From contig CAJEXI010000014.1 in assembly GCA_903994455.1 (NCBI GenBank), positions 1 through 64,000 on the forward strand: a stretch of DNA of 64,000 nt. Reading direction: 5' to 3'. The stretch is from an uncultured Chlorobiaceae bacterium. GTDB lineage: Bacteria; Bacteroidota; Chlorobiia; Chlorobiales; Chlorobiaceae. The notes under the pieces are model-generated. The model was not told the origin of the DNA. It was given only the letters and a program-made list of their open reading frames with translations, and did not search any database. Position 1 is the stretch's first letter; every line of letters begins with the position of its first letter. Of the stretch, positions 10,801-19,642 are shown one piece after another. A program made the translations under genes and the position numbers.

Positions 10801-13460
10801 TCAGCAGCACCTATACGCTGACGGAAGCTGAGGTAGGAAAGACAGTTACCGTTGTGGCAAGCTATACCGACCGCCACGATACCGCAGAGCATGTTGCCAG
10901 TGCTGCCACTGGTACTGTTGAGAACGTCAACGATGCGCCAACCGGCGAAGTGAAGATTAGCGGGAAACCGATCCAGGGCGAGACGTTGACGGCATCCAGC
11001 ACTCTCGATGATCCCGATGGTAATGATACCCTCACCTATCAATGGAGGGCAGATGGTGTGAATATTGCGAGTGCTACAGGCACCACCCTGAAATTAGGTG
11101 CAGCGCAAAAAGACAAAGTGATTACGGTACAAGCAAGTTACGTTGATGGCCATGGTACGGCTGAGCATGTCAGCAGCACAGCAACGGCAGCAGTTGTTGG
11201 TACGCAAAGTGGTCTGGTGCAGGATGGTTATCTCTCGCATGCGCTTGTCTGGGTGGACAGCATCGCTAATGGCACGCGTGATGAGGGCGAATCATGGACG
11301 CTTACCGACAGCACCGGTCAGTTTACCGGCCTTGTCGGCACAGGTACTATCCGGATTACTGCTAATCCGGCAAATCCACCAGGCACTATTGATATCTCTA
11401 CCGGCGAAGCTTTTACCGGAAATTATTCAGCTCCGACAGGCTCGACGGTGGTCAACCCGTTGACGACACTTGTTGTTGCGGCTATTGCGGCTGGAGGCGA
11501 TGCAAATTCGGTTAAAACAGCACTTGGTCTTGATGCCAATCTGAATTTGAGTACCTACGATGCGCTTGCCGAAGCAGCAAAGACAGGATCGAGCAGTGCG
11601 GATGTGGCTATAGCCCTCAAGGTACAAAGTGCCGCTATCCAGATTGCCAATATTATGGATATCGCGACCAGTGTTGCCGAAGGTGGTGGAGCAAGCTCTT
11701 CCGACATAGCCAAGGTGGCGGCAGATGTTGCCAGCACGTTGATTGGGGCAACTCCAGGAACAACCATCAACCTTGCTGACAGTGGGGTGATTTCCGCTGC
11801 TCTTAATTCTGCATTGGTAAATGTAACTACAGCACCAACCGCTGATACGGTTACTGCACTCGCTGCTACAGCCGCCAAGGTGAACGATACCATTGTGGCT
11901 GCTGCTGGACAAACAGGTGGAGCCACCGCCTTGGCGAGCCTGACCAAAATGGTTCAAGCTCAGATTGTTGCACAGGATGTCGCACAGACAATGCAGGACA
12001 CAAACTCATTTATTGCTCTCACCACTGATCAAGTGAATACACAGATCACGGCAGCATCGTCCGGTGTTAAAGATATCTTTAAGAACCATGCTCCAACAGG
12101 CGATGTGACCATGACGGGTACAGCAACCCAGGGTCAGACGCTTACAGCACATAATACACTTGCCGATACTGATGGGCCTGGAACAATCAGCTATCAGTGG
12201 TATGCCGGAACCGATGCTGTCAGTGGAGCAACCGGCAGCGAACTGGTACTGGGTGAAGCGCAGGTTGGCAAGGCAATCAGCGTCAAGGCAAGCTATACCG
12301 ATGGTGCGGGCAAGCCTGAAAGTATGAGCAGTAATGCAGCAACTATTCTGAGCCAGTCTGCACCGACAGGCAGTGTGGCCATCGCTGGCACCGTTGCCAA
12401 CGGCAATACTCTTAAGGCAAGCAATACACTTGCTGATGTCGATGGGCTTGGCACCATCAGCTACCAATGGTATTCGGGAAGCAATGCTATCAGTGGAGCT
12501 ACCACTCATACGTGGATTGCTCATAGTTTACAAGCTGGCGACACTCTCTCTGTAAAAGCAAGTTACACTGACGGCAATGGTACTGTTGAGAGTGTGAGCA
12601 GTTCAGTAATTTCTTATGGAACAACGCTGGATGATGATGTCACTCATGTCATAAAACCGGCAAACTCTGCTGACCCTGTTGGCCTGCAGAGCCGGCTTGT
12701 GGAACTTTCTGCTTTAGCCTCCAATGCAGAGGTGCAAGCTGCCATAGCGGACTATTATGCTCACCTTGCGACGGCATCAGATGTGGTCGTCCGCTCTGTC
12801 AGCTTTGCAAATCCAACAGGTACAATATTCAAGGTAACCTCTTCAGGGCATGAAGCGCTTGTTATCGACACTGCGGGCCTGCCTGTTGGTTCAGAACTGG
12901 ATCTGAACAACGTTGATTTTGCCCTTATTACTGGAGGAGACGTAACGATACGAGGTGGAGAGGGCGATAACATCGTTTTTGCCGGCGCTGGCCATCAGGA
13001 CATCATCCTTGGCCCCGGTGACGATAGTATTCACGGTGGCGCTGATAATGACAACATTGGTTCATTGGAGGGTAAAGACCAGCTCTATGGGGATGCCGGC
13101 AATGACACTCTCAGTGGCGGTGCTGATAACGACACCTTATACGGCGGTACGGGTAATGATTCACTGGATGGTGGTCCTGGTGACGATACTACGGTGTTCA
13201 GCGGCAATTTTAGCGACTACACCATTATTCGTCTTGATGAAACACACTTCAAAATCATTGATACGAAAACTTTTGATGGTGATGATGGCACTGATATTGT
13301 TACCAATGTCGAACACTTCCAATTCACCAATGGTACATACAATCAGGATGAAATCATAACCGCCAACCCCTATGTCGATGTTCATCATGGCCTTTCCCAT
13401 GACACGACTTTAATCGGCCTTGGCGGGCTTGGTCTTGTAGGATTGATAGCCTTTCTGTAG
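7875..13460 (+). CDS. Giant VCBS/Ig-repeat RTX surface protein with cohesin-like N-terminus
   Basis: An 1861-residue protein with a strong ribosome site (AAAAAGGAG) and ATG 7875. Order: an N-terminal cohesin-like domain (residues about 1-155), three VCBS repeats of 101 residues (about 163-465), seven tandem Ig-like units of about 92 residues (about 466-1110), a DGYLSHALVWVDS region shared with the protein at 1-4446, two further Ig-like units (about 1400-1580), an RTX nonapeptide block (about 1690-1780; GDAGNDTLSGG and similar) and a hydrophobic tail (LIGLGGLGLVGLIAFL). Features point to calcium-dependent folding outside the cell and type I export. Its cohesin-like start lies next to a gene with dockerin-like repeats, so the two products may bind each other; that is an inference. 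No enzymatic domain was recognised. Confidence 0.85.
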   Translation: MSDFVTIANKTYTPSGSNTIVQFDLCFAAEQIGASKISGALIDLDYQYSFVSNSQVINPTFSYPDGFGGQKIATVWSDPPTINLSGALSTGKIALVADPAHLDQNPIVGTNGKVLTVQLLVSGNVTDFAVSLQSDANSGDNYITTADEVKHDLDGGALPSNVPATFSGDDTGNVVEDSGSYTHAGTLIVSDVDSATTVTAQTNTPGTYGTFSIGTNGVWTYTADNTKLQALGGTTPTATDTFAVTTADGTTHNMVLTLTGVNDAATFSGSSTSGVTEDSGSYNIGGTLTVSDVDSATTVTAQTNTAGTYGTFSIGTSGVWTYTADNTKLQALGGTTPTATDTFAVTTVDGTTHNIVVTLAGVNDAATFSGSSTGGVTENSGSYNIGGTMTVSDVDSATTVTAQTNTAGTYGTFSISTNGVWTYTADNTKLKSLGGTTPTATETFAVTTADGIAHNIVITLTGINDAPTGDVIINGAATQNVLLTASTETIADLDGLGTFSYKWKADGSDISLATGSTYTLTQAEVGKTVTVVASYTDGYGTTEHVTSTATGIVTNVNDRPTGGVVINGTPSRGATLTADITTLEDADGPGTIHYQWQADNSDIANAIGKTFLLTAAEVGKTVTVVASYIDNYGENEHVTSAATGAVAEHQNNPPTGSVDIAGTPLQGQQLTASNTLADADVLGTIIYQWKAGSSIINGATNSTYTLTEAEVGKTVTVVASYTDGFGVIESKESGATSTVDNVNDAPTGSVTITGTASQNAILTALNDLHDLDGTGAITYQWKSGGSDINGGISSTYKLTEAEVGKTVTVVAGYTDGHDTVEHVPSAATGAVENVNDTPTGSVTIAGTAIQGQQLTASNTLVDLDGPGTITYQWKSGGSDINGAISSTYTLTEAEVGKAVIVVASYTDGHGTVEHVPSAATGVVENVNDTPTGSVTITGTATQNAILTASNTLADLDGPGTITYQWKSGGSDINGAISSTYTLTEAEVGKTVTVVASYTDRHDTAEHVASAATGTVENVNDAPTGEVKISGKPIQGETLTASSTLDDPDGNDTLTYQWRADGVNIASATGTTLKLGAAQKDKVITVQASYVDGHGTAEHVSSTATAAVVGTQSGLVQDGYLSHALVWVDSIANGTRDEGESWTLTDSTGQFTGLVGTGTIRITANPANPPGTIDISTGEAFTGNYSAPTGSTVVNPLTTLVVAAIAAGGDANSVKTALGLDANLNLSTYDALAEAAKTGSSSADVAIALKVQSAAIQIANIMDIATSVAEGGGASSSDIAKVAADVASTLIGATPGTTINLADSGVISAALNSALVNVTTAPTADTVTALAATAAKVNDTIVAAAGQTGGATALASLTKMVQAQIVAQDVAQTMQDTNSFIALTTDQVNTQITAASSGVKDIFKNHAPTGDVTMTGTATQGQTLTAHNTLADTDGPGTISYQWYAGTDAVSGATGSELVLGEAQVGKAISVKASYTDGAGKPESMSSNAATILSQSAPTGSVAIAGTVANGNTLKASNTLADVDGLGTISYQWYSGSNAISGATTHTWIAHSLQAGDTLSVKASYTDGNGTVESVSSSVISYGTTLDDDVTHVIKPANSADPVGLQSRLVELSALASNAEVQAAIADYYAHLATASDVVVRSVSFANPTGTIFKVTSSGHEALVIDTAGLPVGSELDLNNVDFALITGGDVTIRGGEGDNIVFAGAGHQDIILGPGDDSIHGGADNDNIGSLEGKDQLYGDAGNDTLSGGADNDTLYGGTGNDSLDGGPGDDTTVFSGNFSDYTIIRLDETHFKIIDTKTFDGDDGTDIVTNVEHFQFTNGTYNQDEIITANPYVDVHHGLSHDTTLIGLGGLGLVGLIAFL
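8361..9266 (+). repeat. Three 303-bp VCBS repeats
   Basis: Three consecutive copies encode the 101-residue unit that begins ATFSG and contains LTVSDVDSATTVTAQTNT and WTYTADNTKL. Copies two and three are nearly identical at the DNA level over long stretches, showing recent duplication or gene conversion. Confidence 0.85.
9271..11200 (+). repeat. Seven tandem Ig-like units with a 276-bp period
   Basis: Each unit starts PTG and carries the core YQWK...YTLTEAEVGKTVTVVASYTDG. Starts at about 10110, 10386, 10662 and 10938 are exactly 276 bp apart; the first three units are more diverged in length and sequence. Units four to six are nearly identical at DNA level. Confidence 0.85.
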
Positions 13461-13473
13461 GCCAGGAATGGAA

Positions 13474-13504
13474 CCGGGTGGATGCATGAAGCGCATCCAC
13501 CCGG
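13474..13504. terminator. Hairpin between convergent RTX and cimA genes
   Basis: Perfect 12-bp arms (CCGGGTGGATGC and its complement) enclose a 7-nt loop, 13 nt after the RTX stop and 19 nt beyond the cimA stop. Neither strand has a clear T-run, so a bidirectional terminator is likely but not certain. Confidence 0.6.
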
Positions 13505-13523
13505 CGGTCATCAATTTGTGAAA

Positions 13524-15131
13524 TTATGCCTGCGGTGTTTCAATAACCGGTACCGCAGCTTTCAGGGTAAAGAGGTGGTAGTTCATGCTATCCTCAAGTG
13601 CGTGAAGGCTTGCTTCGATGATGTTTGTCGAGACTCCCACGGTGCCCCAGGTCGTGCGGCCGTTTCCTGATTCTATCAGTACCCGTACCTTGGCGCTGGT
13701 TCCCCGTTTCTCTTCCAGAACGCGCACTTTATAGTCAACCAGCTTGATGCTCTTGATCTCCGGGTAAAAATGGAGCAGAGCTTTGCGGAGAGCCTTGTCG
13801 AGGGCATTGACCGGCCCGTCACCGTCGGCAGCAATATGCTCAATCTCCTTCCCAACCTTCACCTTGAGCACAGCCTGGTCTACATTTTTGGCATCCTTGC
13901 CCGACTCGATGTGCACCTTGGTTTCAAGCACTTCAAAGAATGGCTTGAAGTTGCCAAGCTCCTTGTGCAGGAGCAGCTCAAAAGAGGCTTCAGCTCCGTC
14001 AAACTGGTAGCCTTCGTGCTCAAGCTCCTTGATATGGAGAACAATATTTTTATAAAGGTCGCTTTTTTCGGGAAGAGCTATGCCGAGTTCCTGTGCTTTG
14101 TAGCGGATGTTGCTTTGGCCTGCAAGTTCTGAAACCAGAACCCGTTGATGGTTGCCAACAAGTTTTGGGTCGATATGCTCGTAGAGAGAACTCTCTTTCA
14201 TGACGGCGCTGACATGAATACCACCTTTGTGGGCAAATGCGGATTTTCCAACAAAAGGCGCTCTGGTATTCGATGGCATATTCAGAATCTCATAGACAAA
14301 CTTCGAGAGCGAGGTCAGTTGATTGAGATGGTGCACAAAGGTGAACGAGCGCTGCAGCTTCAGCATGATATTGGGAATAATGCTGATAAGGTTGGCATTG
14401 CCGCATCGTTCGCCGATACCGTTGATGGTTCCCTGGATATGGGTAGCGCCAGCCATGACGGCAGCGATTGAGTTTGCGACCGCCAGATCGCAATCATTGT
14501 GGCTGTGAAGACCAACAGGCACTCCGGTGACGGCAAGAACATGCGCAACGATATCCGTTACTTCATGAGGCAGTGATCCGCCATTGGTGTCGCACAGCAC
14601 AATTCTTGATGCGCCTGCCTGCACAGCCGAAAGAAGCATTTTCAAGGCAAACTCGGGGTGGTCCTTGTAGCCGTCAAAAAAATGTTCAGCATCAAAAAAG
14701 ACCTCACGACCCTCTTGTTTGAGAAAGGCGACAGAGCGGTAAATCAGTTCAGCATTCTCTTCGTCAGAGATACCAAGACTTTTGAGGGAGTGGGCCTTCC
14801 AGGTTTTGCCGAAGATGGTGATGACCGGAGTTTCGGAATGAAGCAGTCCGAGCAGGTTTGGATCACTTTCAACCTTGGCCACAAAACGGGCAGTCGAACC
14901 GAAAGAGGTGAGTTTTGCATGTTTCAGGTCGAGCTGTCGGGCCTTCGTGAAAAACTCCTCATCTTTCGGGTTGCTGCTTGGCCATCCCCCTTCAATATAG
15001 TCCACGCCGAATTCGTCAAGCTTTTGGGCAATAAGCAGTTTGTCCTGCACCGAAAGGTTGATATGCTCACCCTGCGTACCGTCACGCAGGGTGGTATCGT
15101 AAAGTTCTATAGCGCCTGTTGTAACAGTCAT
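13524..15131 (-). CDS. cimA: (R)-citramalate synthase
   Basis: Condenses pyruvate and acetyl-CoA to citramalate, the threonine-independent first step to 2-oxobutyrate and isoleucine. The 535 residues fit the long citramalate-synthase family related to LeuA: an HMGL-like TIM barrel starts with ELYDTTLRDGTQG (metal-binding Asp and catalytic Arg), and VGLHSHNDC supplies the metal-binding His pair. The last ~130 residues form a LeuA-type regulatory dimer domain (DGDGPVNALDKALRKAL). It is the last gene of the ilv-leu operon, starting 3 nt after the leuD stop, which suggests translational coupling. Citramalate is then processed by LeuCD and LeuB encoded just upstream, so the operon covers isoleucine and part of leucine synthesis. 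No separate leuA is in the window. Distinguished from LeuA by the barrel sequence and length. Confidence 0.92.
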   Translation of the reverse strand: MTVTTGAIELYDTTLRDGTQGEHINLSVQDKLLIAQKLDEFGVDYIEGGWPSSNPKDEEFFTKARQLDLKHAKLTSFGSTARFVAKVESDPNLLGLLHSETPVITIFGKTWKAHSLKSLGISDEENAELIYRSVAFLKQEGREVFFDAEHFFDGYKDHPEFALKMLLSAVQAGASRIVLCDTNGGSLPHEVTDIVAHVLAVTGVPVGLHSHNDCDLAVANSIAAVMAGATHIQGTINGIGERCGNANLISIIPNIMLKLQRSFTFVHHLNQLTSLSKFVYEILNMPSNTRAPFVGKSAFAHKGGIHVSAVMKESSLYEHIDPKLVGNHQRVLVSELAGQSNIRYKAQELGIALPEKSDLYKNIVLHIKELEHEGYQFDGAEASFELLLHKELGNFKPFFEVLETKVHIESGKDAKNVDQAVLKVKVGKEIEHIAADGDGPVNALDKALRKALLHFYPEIKSIKLVDYKVRVLEEKRGTSAKVRVLIESGNGRTTWGTVGVSTNIIEASLHALEDSMNYHLFTLKAAVPVIETPQA

Positions 15132-15134
15132 AAA

Positions 15135-15701
15135 TCAGCGTTGAGCCATTAAATTTTCCTGTCGGGCATAAGCGAAAATACCTCCAGCCTCGACGATGTT
15201 AAAGACACTCCCAAGGGGATTGAGTTGGTACGTGACGTTGCTTGTCAGATTTTCGATGGTGTTCGCCTCAACATCGATTTTCAGTTCATCGCCAGTGTTG
15301 ATGACCTGGTTAAGCTGCTCCGCAGTTTCATAAGGAATGGCAAATCCGCCATCGACACAGTTGCGATAAAAAATTCTCGCATAGGATTCTGCAATAATTG
15401 CTTTTACCCCGGCTACTTTAAGGGCAAAGGGAGCGTGCTCCCTTGACGATCCGCAGCCAAAGTTCGGGCCTGCAATAATGATGGTGAATGCTGAGTGAAC
15501 ATTCCCTTCGTCAATAAAGAGGATGTTCCCTTCAGGAAGTCCCCCCTGCTCGGGAGGCACTCCTGAAAGGGCATATTTACCGTACAGAACGACCTCCTGG
15601 GGATCGGAAAGGCTGTAAACCAGATGTTCAGCAGGAATGATCTGGTCGGTATCGATATTTTTTCCTAAAACGTAGGCTTTACCCTGAATGATTTTTTCCA
15701 T
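15135..15701 (-). CDS. leuD: 3-isopropylmalate dehydratase small subunit
   Basis: Small subunit of isopropylmalate isomerase, which with LeuC converts 2- to 3-isopropylmalate and also isomerises citramalate in the CimA route. The 188 residues carry the swivel-domain signatures NIDTDQIIPAEHL near the N-terminus and GPNFGCGSSREHAPFAL in the middle, where the SSRE arginine contacts substrate. It starts 26 nt after the leuC stop and ends 3 nt before cimA. It is of ordinary length and has no damaged motif. Confidence 0.93.
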   Translation of the reverse strand: MEKIIQGKAYVLGKNIDTDQIIPAEHLVYSLSDPQEVVLYGKYALSGVPPEQGGLPEGNILFIDEGNVHSAFTIIIAGPNFGCGSSREHAPFALKVAGVKAIIAESYARIFYRNCVDGGFAIPYETAEQLNQVINTGDELKIDVEANTIENLTSNVTYQLNPLGSVFNIVEAGGIFAYARQENLMAQR

Positions 15702-15727
15702 AGTGTTTATGCTCCTGACAAGTGCGA

Positions 15728-17023
15728 TCAGAGGAAATCCCTCGGATCGGTGAGTTTACCCGTAATTGCCGACGCGGCAGCCGTCAGTGGCGATGCAAGA
15801 TAGACACCCGCATGTTTGCTGCCCATTCGTCCGGGGAAATTGCGGTTTGTGGTAGAGACGACGACATCGTTGTCAACCGAGCGCCCGACAGTATCGGCTG
15901 GGCCACCCAGACATGCTGCGCATGACGGGAGGGCAATGCTGCATCCTGCATCCTCAAAAATCTTTTTCAGGCTAACCCCTTCGTACTGTTCCGTTTCAAG
16001 ACTTCGCGCAACCTGAACGGTGGCGGGGACAATGTTGGTTGTCACAGCAACCCTCTGCCCCTTCAGGATCCTGGCTGCCATCACAAAATCGGTCAGCTTG
16101 CCGCCCGTGCAGGAGCCAATGTAGGACTTGGTGATTTTTGTGCCAGCGACACTTCTTACCGTAGCCCGGTTGTCGGGGCTGTGCGGCTGGGCCACAACGG
16201 GCTCGAGGTCACGGACGTTGTAGTGGTAGTTGCTGTGATACCGGGCATCGGGATCACTTTGGAAGAGTTCGTAAGGTTTGCTGCTTCTTGCCTGCACATA
16301 CTCTTCAGCTATCCTGTCGGCGGCAATAATACCGTTCATGCCTCCGGCTTCGATAGCCATGTTGGTCAGCGTCATTCTCTCTTCCATGGGGAGTGAGAAG
16401 ATAGCTTCACCATCAAACTCCATCGCCCTGTAGGTTGCGCCGTCGGTGGTGATATCGCCGAGAATCTGCAAAATCAGATCTTTTGCGGTCAGATACGCCG
16501 GCATCTCTCCCTCAAAGGTGAACTTGATGGACTCAGGAACTTTTTCCCAGAGTTTGCCGGTGCCAAGAATGAATGCTGCGTCGGTGTTGCCAATACCAGT
16601 GCCGAACATGCCGAAGGCACCCGAAGTACAGGTGTGCGAGTCGGTGCCGAAAAGCACGGTGCCGGGGAGGTTAAACCCCTCTTCGGCCAGAGCAACGTGG
16701 CAGACTCCCTTGTACCGGTCGGTGCCAACATCGTAGTAGTGTTTGAGCCCCTGCTTTTTTGCAAACTCTCTCAACAGGTCAATGTTGCGGTGCGCGTGCT
16801 CGTTAGCCGTAAAGATATAATGGTCGGGCAGCACCACAATTTTTTCGGGATCCCACACTTTGGCATCAGGGCCAAACTCCTCTTTGAAAATATCAAAGGT
16901 TGGCGGGCCACAGACATCGTGGGTGAGAAGAATATCGACATTCAGCCAAACACTTTCGCCAACATCGACAAATTTCCGGTTTGCTGCCTTTGCAAGGATT
17001 TTCTGGGTTATGGTTTGTGCCAT
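15728..17023 (-). CDS. leuC: 3-isopropylmalate dehydratase large subunit
   Basis: Aconitase-family [4Fe-4S] subunit of isopropylmalate isomerase. At 431 residues it matches the shorter LeuC class also common in archaea. Visible features: LLTHDVCGPPT near the N-terminus, LFGTDSHTCTSGAFGMFGTG, and the cluster cysteines in IGSCTGGKLTDF and LPSCAACLG. It starts at ATG 17021-17023, 24 nt after the leuB stop, and is followed by leuD at 26 nt, so the two subunits are made together. Citramalate from CimA is a second likely substrate. Confidence 0.94.
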   Translation of the reverse strand: MAQTITQKILAKAANRKFVDVGESVWLNVDILLTHDVCGPPTFDIFKEEFGPDAKVWDPEKIVVLPDHYIFTANEHAHRNIDLLREFAKKQGLKHYYDVGTDRYKGVCHVALAEEGFNLPGTVLFGTDSHTCTSGAFGMFGTGIGNTDAAFILGTGKLWEKVPESIKFTFEGEMPAYLTAKDLILQILGDITTDGATYRAMEFDGEAIFSLPMEERMTLTNMAIEAGGMNGIIAADRIAEEYVQARSSKPYELFQSDPDARYHSNYHYNVRDLEPVVAQPHSPDNRATVRSVAGTKITKSYIGSCTGGKLTDFVMAARILKGQRVAVTTNIVPATVQVARSLETEQYEGVSLKKIFEDAGCSIALPSCAACLGGPADTVGRSVDNDVVVSTTNRNFPGRMGSKHAGVYLASPLTAAASAITGKLTDPRDFL

Positions 17024-17047
17024 GGTTTCAGTAATAGTATAGTTTCA

Positions 17048-18106
17048 TCAGGTGCCAAGATGCGTCACAATTGCCTCAGTCATCGCTGTGGTTGAAATGG
17101 CGGGCTCTCCTGGCCTGGCAATGTCGGCTGTCCGTAATCCTGATGCAAGGGTTGCCTCAATTGCAGCCTCAATCTCTCTTGCAATCTCCGGCAGGTGGAA
17201 ACTGTGCTCGAACATCATGGCTACCGATGCGATAGTGGCAATCGGGTTGGCCTTGTTTTGTCCGGCAATATCAGGAGCGCTTCCGTGGATCGGCTCGTAG
17301 AGGGCGTGTTTTGTGCCGATGCTTGCCGAAGGGAGCATACCGAGACTTCCGGTAATCATCCCGGCAATGTCGCTCAGGATATCACCAAAGAGGTTGCCCG
17401 TAACGATGACATCAAACTGTCTCGGGTTGCGGACAATCTGCATCGCGGCGTTATCTACATACATGTCGCCCAGTTCAACATCGGTAAACTCCTTGTGTAC
17501 TTCATGCACCACATTCCGCCAGAATTGTGACACTTCCAGCACATTTGCCTTGTCGATGGACATGACCCGACCCTTGCGCTTGCGGGCAGCTTCAAAGGCA
17601 AGACGGGCAATGCGCTCGATCTCATAGCCTTCATAGACCATGGTGTTCCAGCCTTTGCTCTCATCGAAGCCACGTGGTTGGCCGAAATAGATGCCGCCGG
17701 TCAGCTCCCTGAAAACAAGAAAATCGGTGCCACGAACCACTTCCGGCTTGAGTGAAGAGGCATCAAGCAGGGCATCATAGACTTTGGCTGGTCTGAGGTT
17801 GGCAAAAAGTCCAAGTTCTTTGCGGATTTTGAGCAGTGCGGCCTCCGGCTTGTGTTCGTGCGGCAGGCTTTCCCATTTTGGCCCACCAACGGCACCAAGC
17901 AGCACCGCATCGCAATTCCGGCATGCTTCAAGCGTTGCCCGGGTGAGCATTTCACCGTGCAGGTCGTAGGAGGCACCGCCGAACGGGTGTTCCTCAACAA
18001 CGATTTCAAATCCATGTTTTTTTGAGAGCTGCTCCAGTACTGCAACAGCTCCCGCAACGACTTCCGGGCCGATACCGTCACCCGGTATTGAGACGATCTT
18101 GTACAT
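17048..18106 (-). CDS. leuB: 3-isopropylmalate dehydrogenase
   Basis: NAD-dependent oxidative decarboxylation of 3-isopropylmalate to 2-oxoisocaproate; it probably also acts on 3-methylmalate in the citramalate pathway. The 352 residues begin [16 protein letters not shown]. They contain the substrate-binding [13 protein letters not shown], the catalytic metal-binding VDNAAMQIV and [22 protein letters not shown], and the NAD loop [18 protein letters not shown]. It lies between ilvC (17 nt upstream) and leuC (24 nt downstream) in the same operon. Confidence 0.95.
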   Translation of the reverse strand: MYKIVSIPGDGIGPEVVAGAVAVLEQLSKKHGFEIVVEEHPFGGASYDLHGEMLTRATLEACRNCDAVLLGAVGGPKWESLPHEHKPEAALLKIRKELGLFANLRPAKVYDALLDASSLKPEVVRGTDFLVFRELTGGIYFGQPRGFDESKGWNTMVYEGYEIERIARLAFEAARKRKGRVMSIDKANVLEVSQFWRNVVHEVHKEFTDVELGDMYVDNAAMQIVRNPRQFDVIVTGNLFGDILSDIAGMITGSLGMLPSASIGTKHALYEPIHGSAPDIAGQNKANPIATIASVAMMFEHSFHLPEIAREIEAAIEATLASGLRTADIARPGEPAISTTAMTEAIVTHLGT

Positions 18107-18123
18107 TCTTCTCTTTTGAATGA

Positions 18124-19116
18124 TTATTTCTTTATCAACCAGCTCATCATGTCGCGAAGCCTGGCACCTACTTTTTCAATGGAGTGGGTACTGTTCTCCA
18201 CCCTCAGCTTGTTCAGGTTCTCGTAGCCACCGTTACATTCATCAATAAACTCTTTGGCAAAACGGCCGTCCTGAACCTCTTCAAGAATTTTTTTCATCTC
18301 AGCCTTGACCGCCGGCGTGATAAGGCGCGGGCCACGGGTCATGCCACCGTATTCAGCCGTATCGCTCACGGAGTAGTTCATTCTTGAAAGGCCGCCTTCA
18401 TAATAGAGATCCACAATCAGTTTTAATTCGTGCATACACTCGAAGTAGGCAAGCTCTTCAGGGTATCCGGCTTCGACAAGGGTTTCAAATCCCGCCTTGA
18501 TCAACTCTGCAGAACCGCCACAAAGGACAGCCTGCTCACCAAAAAGATCGGTCTCCGTTTCATTTTTGATGGAGGTCTCAATAACGCCCGCTTTGGTGCC
18601 GCCAAGAGCTTTGGCCCATGCGAGCGCCTGCTGTTTTGCTTCTCCGGTGGCATCCTGATGAACAGCGATAAGGCAGGGGACACCGTTGCCTTGCGTAAAG
18701 GTGCGGCGCACAAGGTGACCGGGGCTTTTCGGGGCAATCATGATGACGTTGATAGTCTCAGCAGGAACAATCTGCTTGTAATGAATATTGAAGCCATGAC
18801 CAAAGGCAAGGGTATTGCCAGCCTCAAGGTTCGGAGCAATTTCTGCGTCGTAGACAGCTTTCTGGTTCTGGTCGGGCAGAAGCACCATCACAATATCTGC
18901 CCATTTGGTTGCTTCAGCAACGGTGTTGACCTCCAGTCCGGCTTCCCGTGCTTTGGCGCAGGATGCGCTTTCAGGGCGAAGGCCGACGCGGACGTTCAGT
19001 CCACTCTCTTTGAGGTTCAGTGCATGAGCATGGCCCTGGCTGCCGTAACCGAGAATGGCAATATTTTTACCCTGCAGATAACCGAGATCAGCATCCTTCT
19101 CATAATAAACGTTCAT
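18124..19116 (-). CDS. ilvC: Ketol-acid reductoisomerase (class I)
   Basis: Converts acetolactate and acetohydroxybutyrate to dihydroxy acids for valine, leucine and isoleucine. The 330 residues match the short class I enzyme. The Rossmann start [21 protein letters not shown] is followed by VRVGLRPES, which contacts the NADPH phosphate. The metal-binding segment [12 protein letters not shown] and the C-terminal [14 protein letters not shown] are intact. It lies 41 nt downstream of ilvN and 17 nt upstream of leuB. Confidence 0.96.
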   Translation of the reverse strand: MNVYYEKDADLGYLQGKNIAILGYGSQGHAHALNLKESGLNVRVGLRPESASCAKAREAGLEVNTVAEATKWADIVMVLLPDQNQKAVYDAEIAPNLEAGNTLAFGHGFNIHYKQIVPAETINVIMIAPKSPGHLVRRTFTQGNGVPCLIAVHQDATGEAKQQALAWAKALGGTKAGVIETSIKNETETDLFGEQAVLCGGSAELIKAGFETLVEAGYPEELAYFECMHELKLIVDLYYEGGLSRMNYSVSDTAEYGGMTRGPRLITPAVKAEMKKILEEVQDGRFAKEFIDECNGGYENLNKLRVENSTHSIEKVGARLRDMMSWLIKK

Positions 19117-19157
19117 CGCTACAATGGTTTTGATTAAATAAGAGCGTTAAAATGGTG

Positions 19158-19634
19158 TTATTCCCCACGGTGTATTGCCACCGCACCCGAACGGGCAAGT
19201 TCCTTGATGCCGTAGGGCCTGAAGATATCAATGGTTGTGTTGATTTTTTCAGGCGAACCGATGACCTCAATAGTAATGGATTTTTGTTTTATATCCACGA
19301 CTTTTCCTTTAAAAACAGTGATAAGCTCAAAAATCTCATGTTGTACGGCCTTGCTGAGCTTCAGGGTCATCAAAAGCAGCTCCCGTTCAACATGCGGCTG
19401 CCTGGTCAGATCGATAACCTTGATAGTATCGACCAGCCGGTTCAGTTGCTTGAGGACCTGGCTGATGATTTGGTCTTCACCCCTCGTGACAATGGTCATC
19501 CGCGAGATTTCCGTGTCCTCTGTTTCACCGATAGAGATGCTTTCGAGGTTAAACCCCCGAGCGCTGAACATGGCGGCAACCCGGTTAAGGGAGCCAAACT
19601 TGTTTTCAACCAGAACGGATATAACGTGTTTCAT
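19158..19634 (-). CDS. ilvN: Acetolactate synthase regulatory subunit
   Basis: Small subunit that gives valine feedback control to acetohydroxyacid synthase. The start is set at ATG 19632-19634, giving MKHVISVLVENKFGSLNRV, the usual family N-terminus; the frame upstream only overlaps the end of ilvB. The 158 residues carry an N-terminal ACT domain (about 1-75) with the R-V-A-A-M-F-S-A-R-G-F-N motif, and a C-terminal domain ending in IFRPYGIKELARSGAVAI. It starts 8 nt after the ilvB stop. Confidence 0.94.
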   Translation of the reverse strand: MKHVISVLVENKFGSLNRVAAMFSARGFNLESISIGETEDTEISRMTIVTRGEDQIISQVLKQLNRLVDTIKVIDLTRQPHVERELLLMTLKLSKAVQHEIFELITVFKGKVVDIKQKSITIEVIGSPEKINTTIDIFRPYGIKELARSGAVAIHRGE

Positions 19635-19642
19635 AGATTCGT

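Noticed and set aside
8361..11200. CRISPR-like array
   Set aside because: The repeats are long (276 and 303 bp), contiguous and coding, with no spacers.
1..13460. Prophage or transposon carrying the surface-protein cluster
   Set aside because: No transposase, integrase, terminal repeats or tRNA gene was seen in or beside the cluster.
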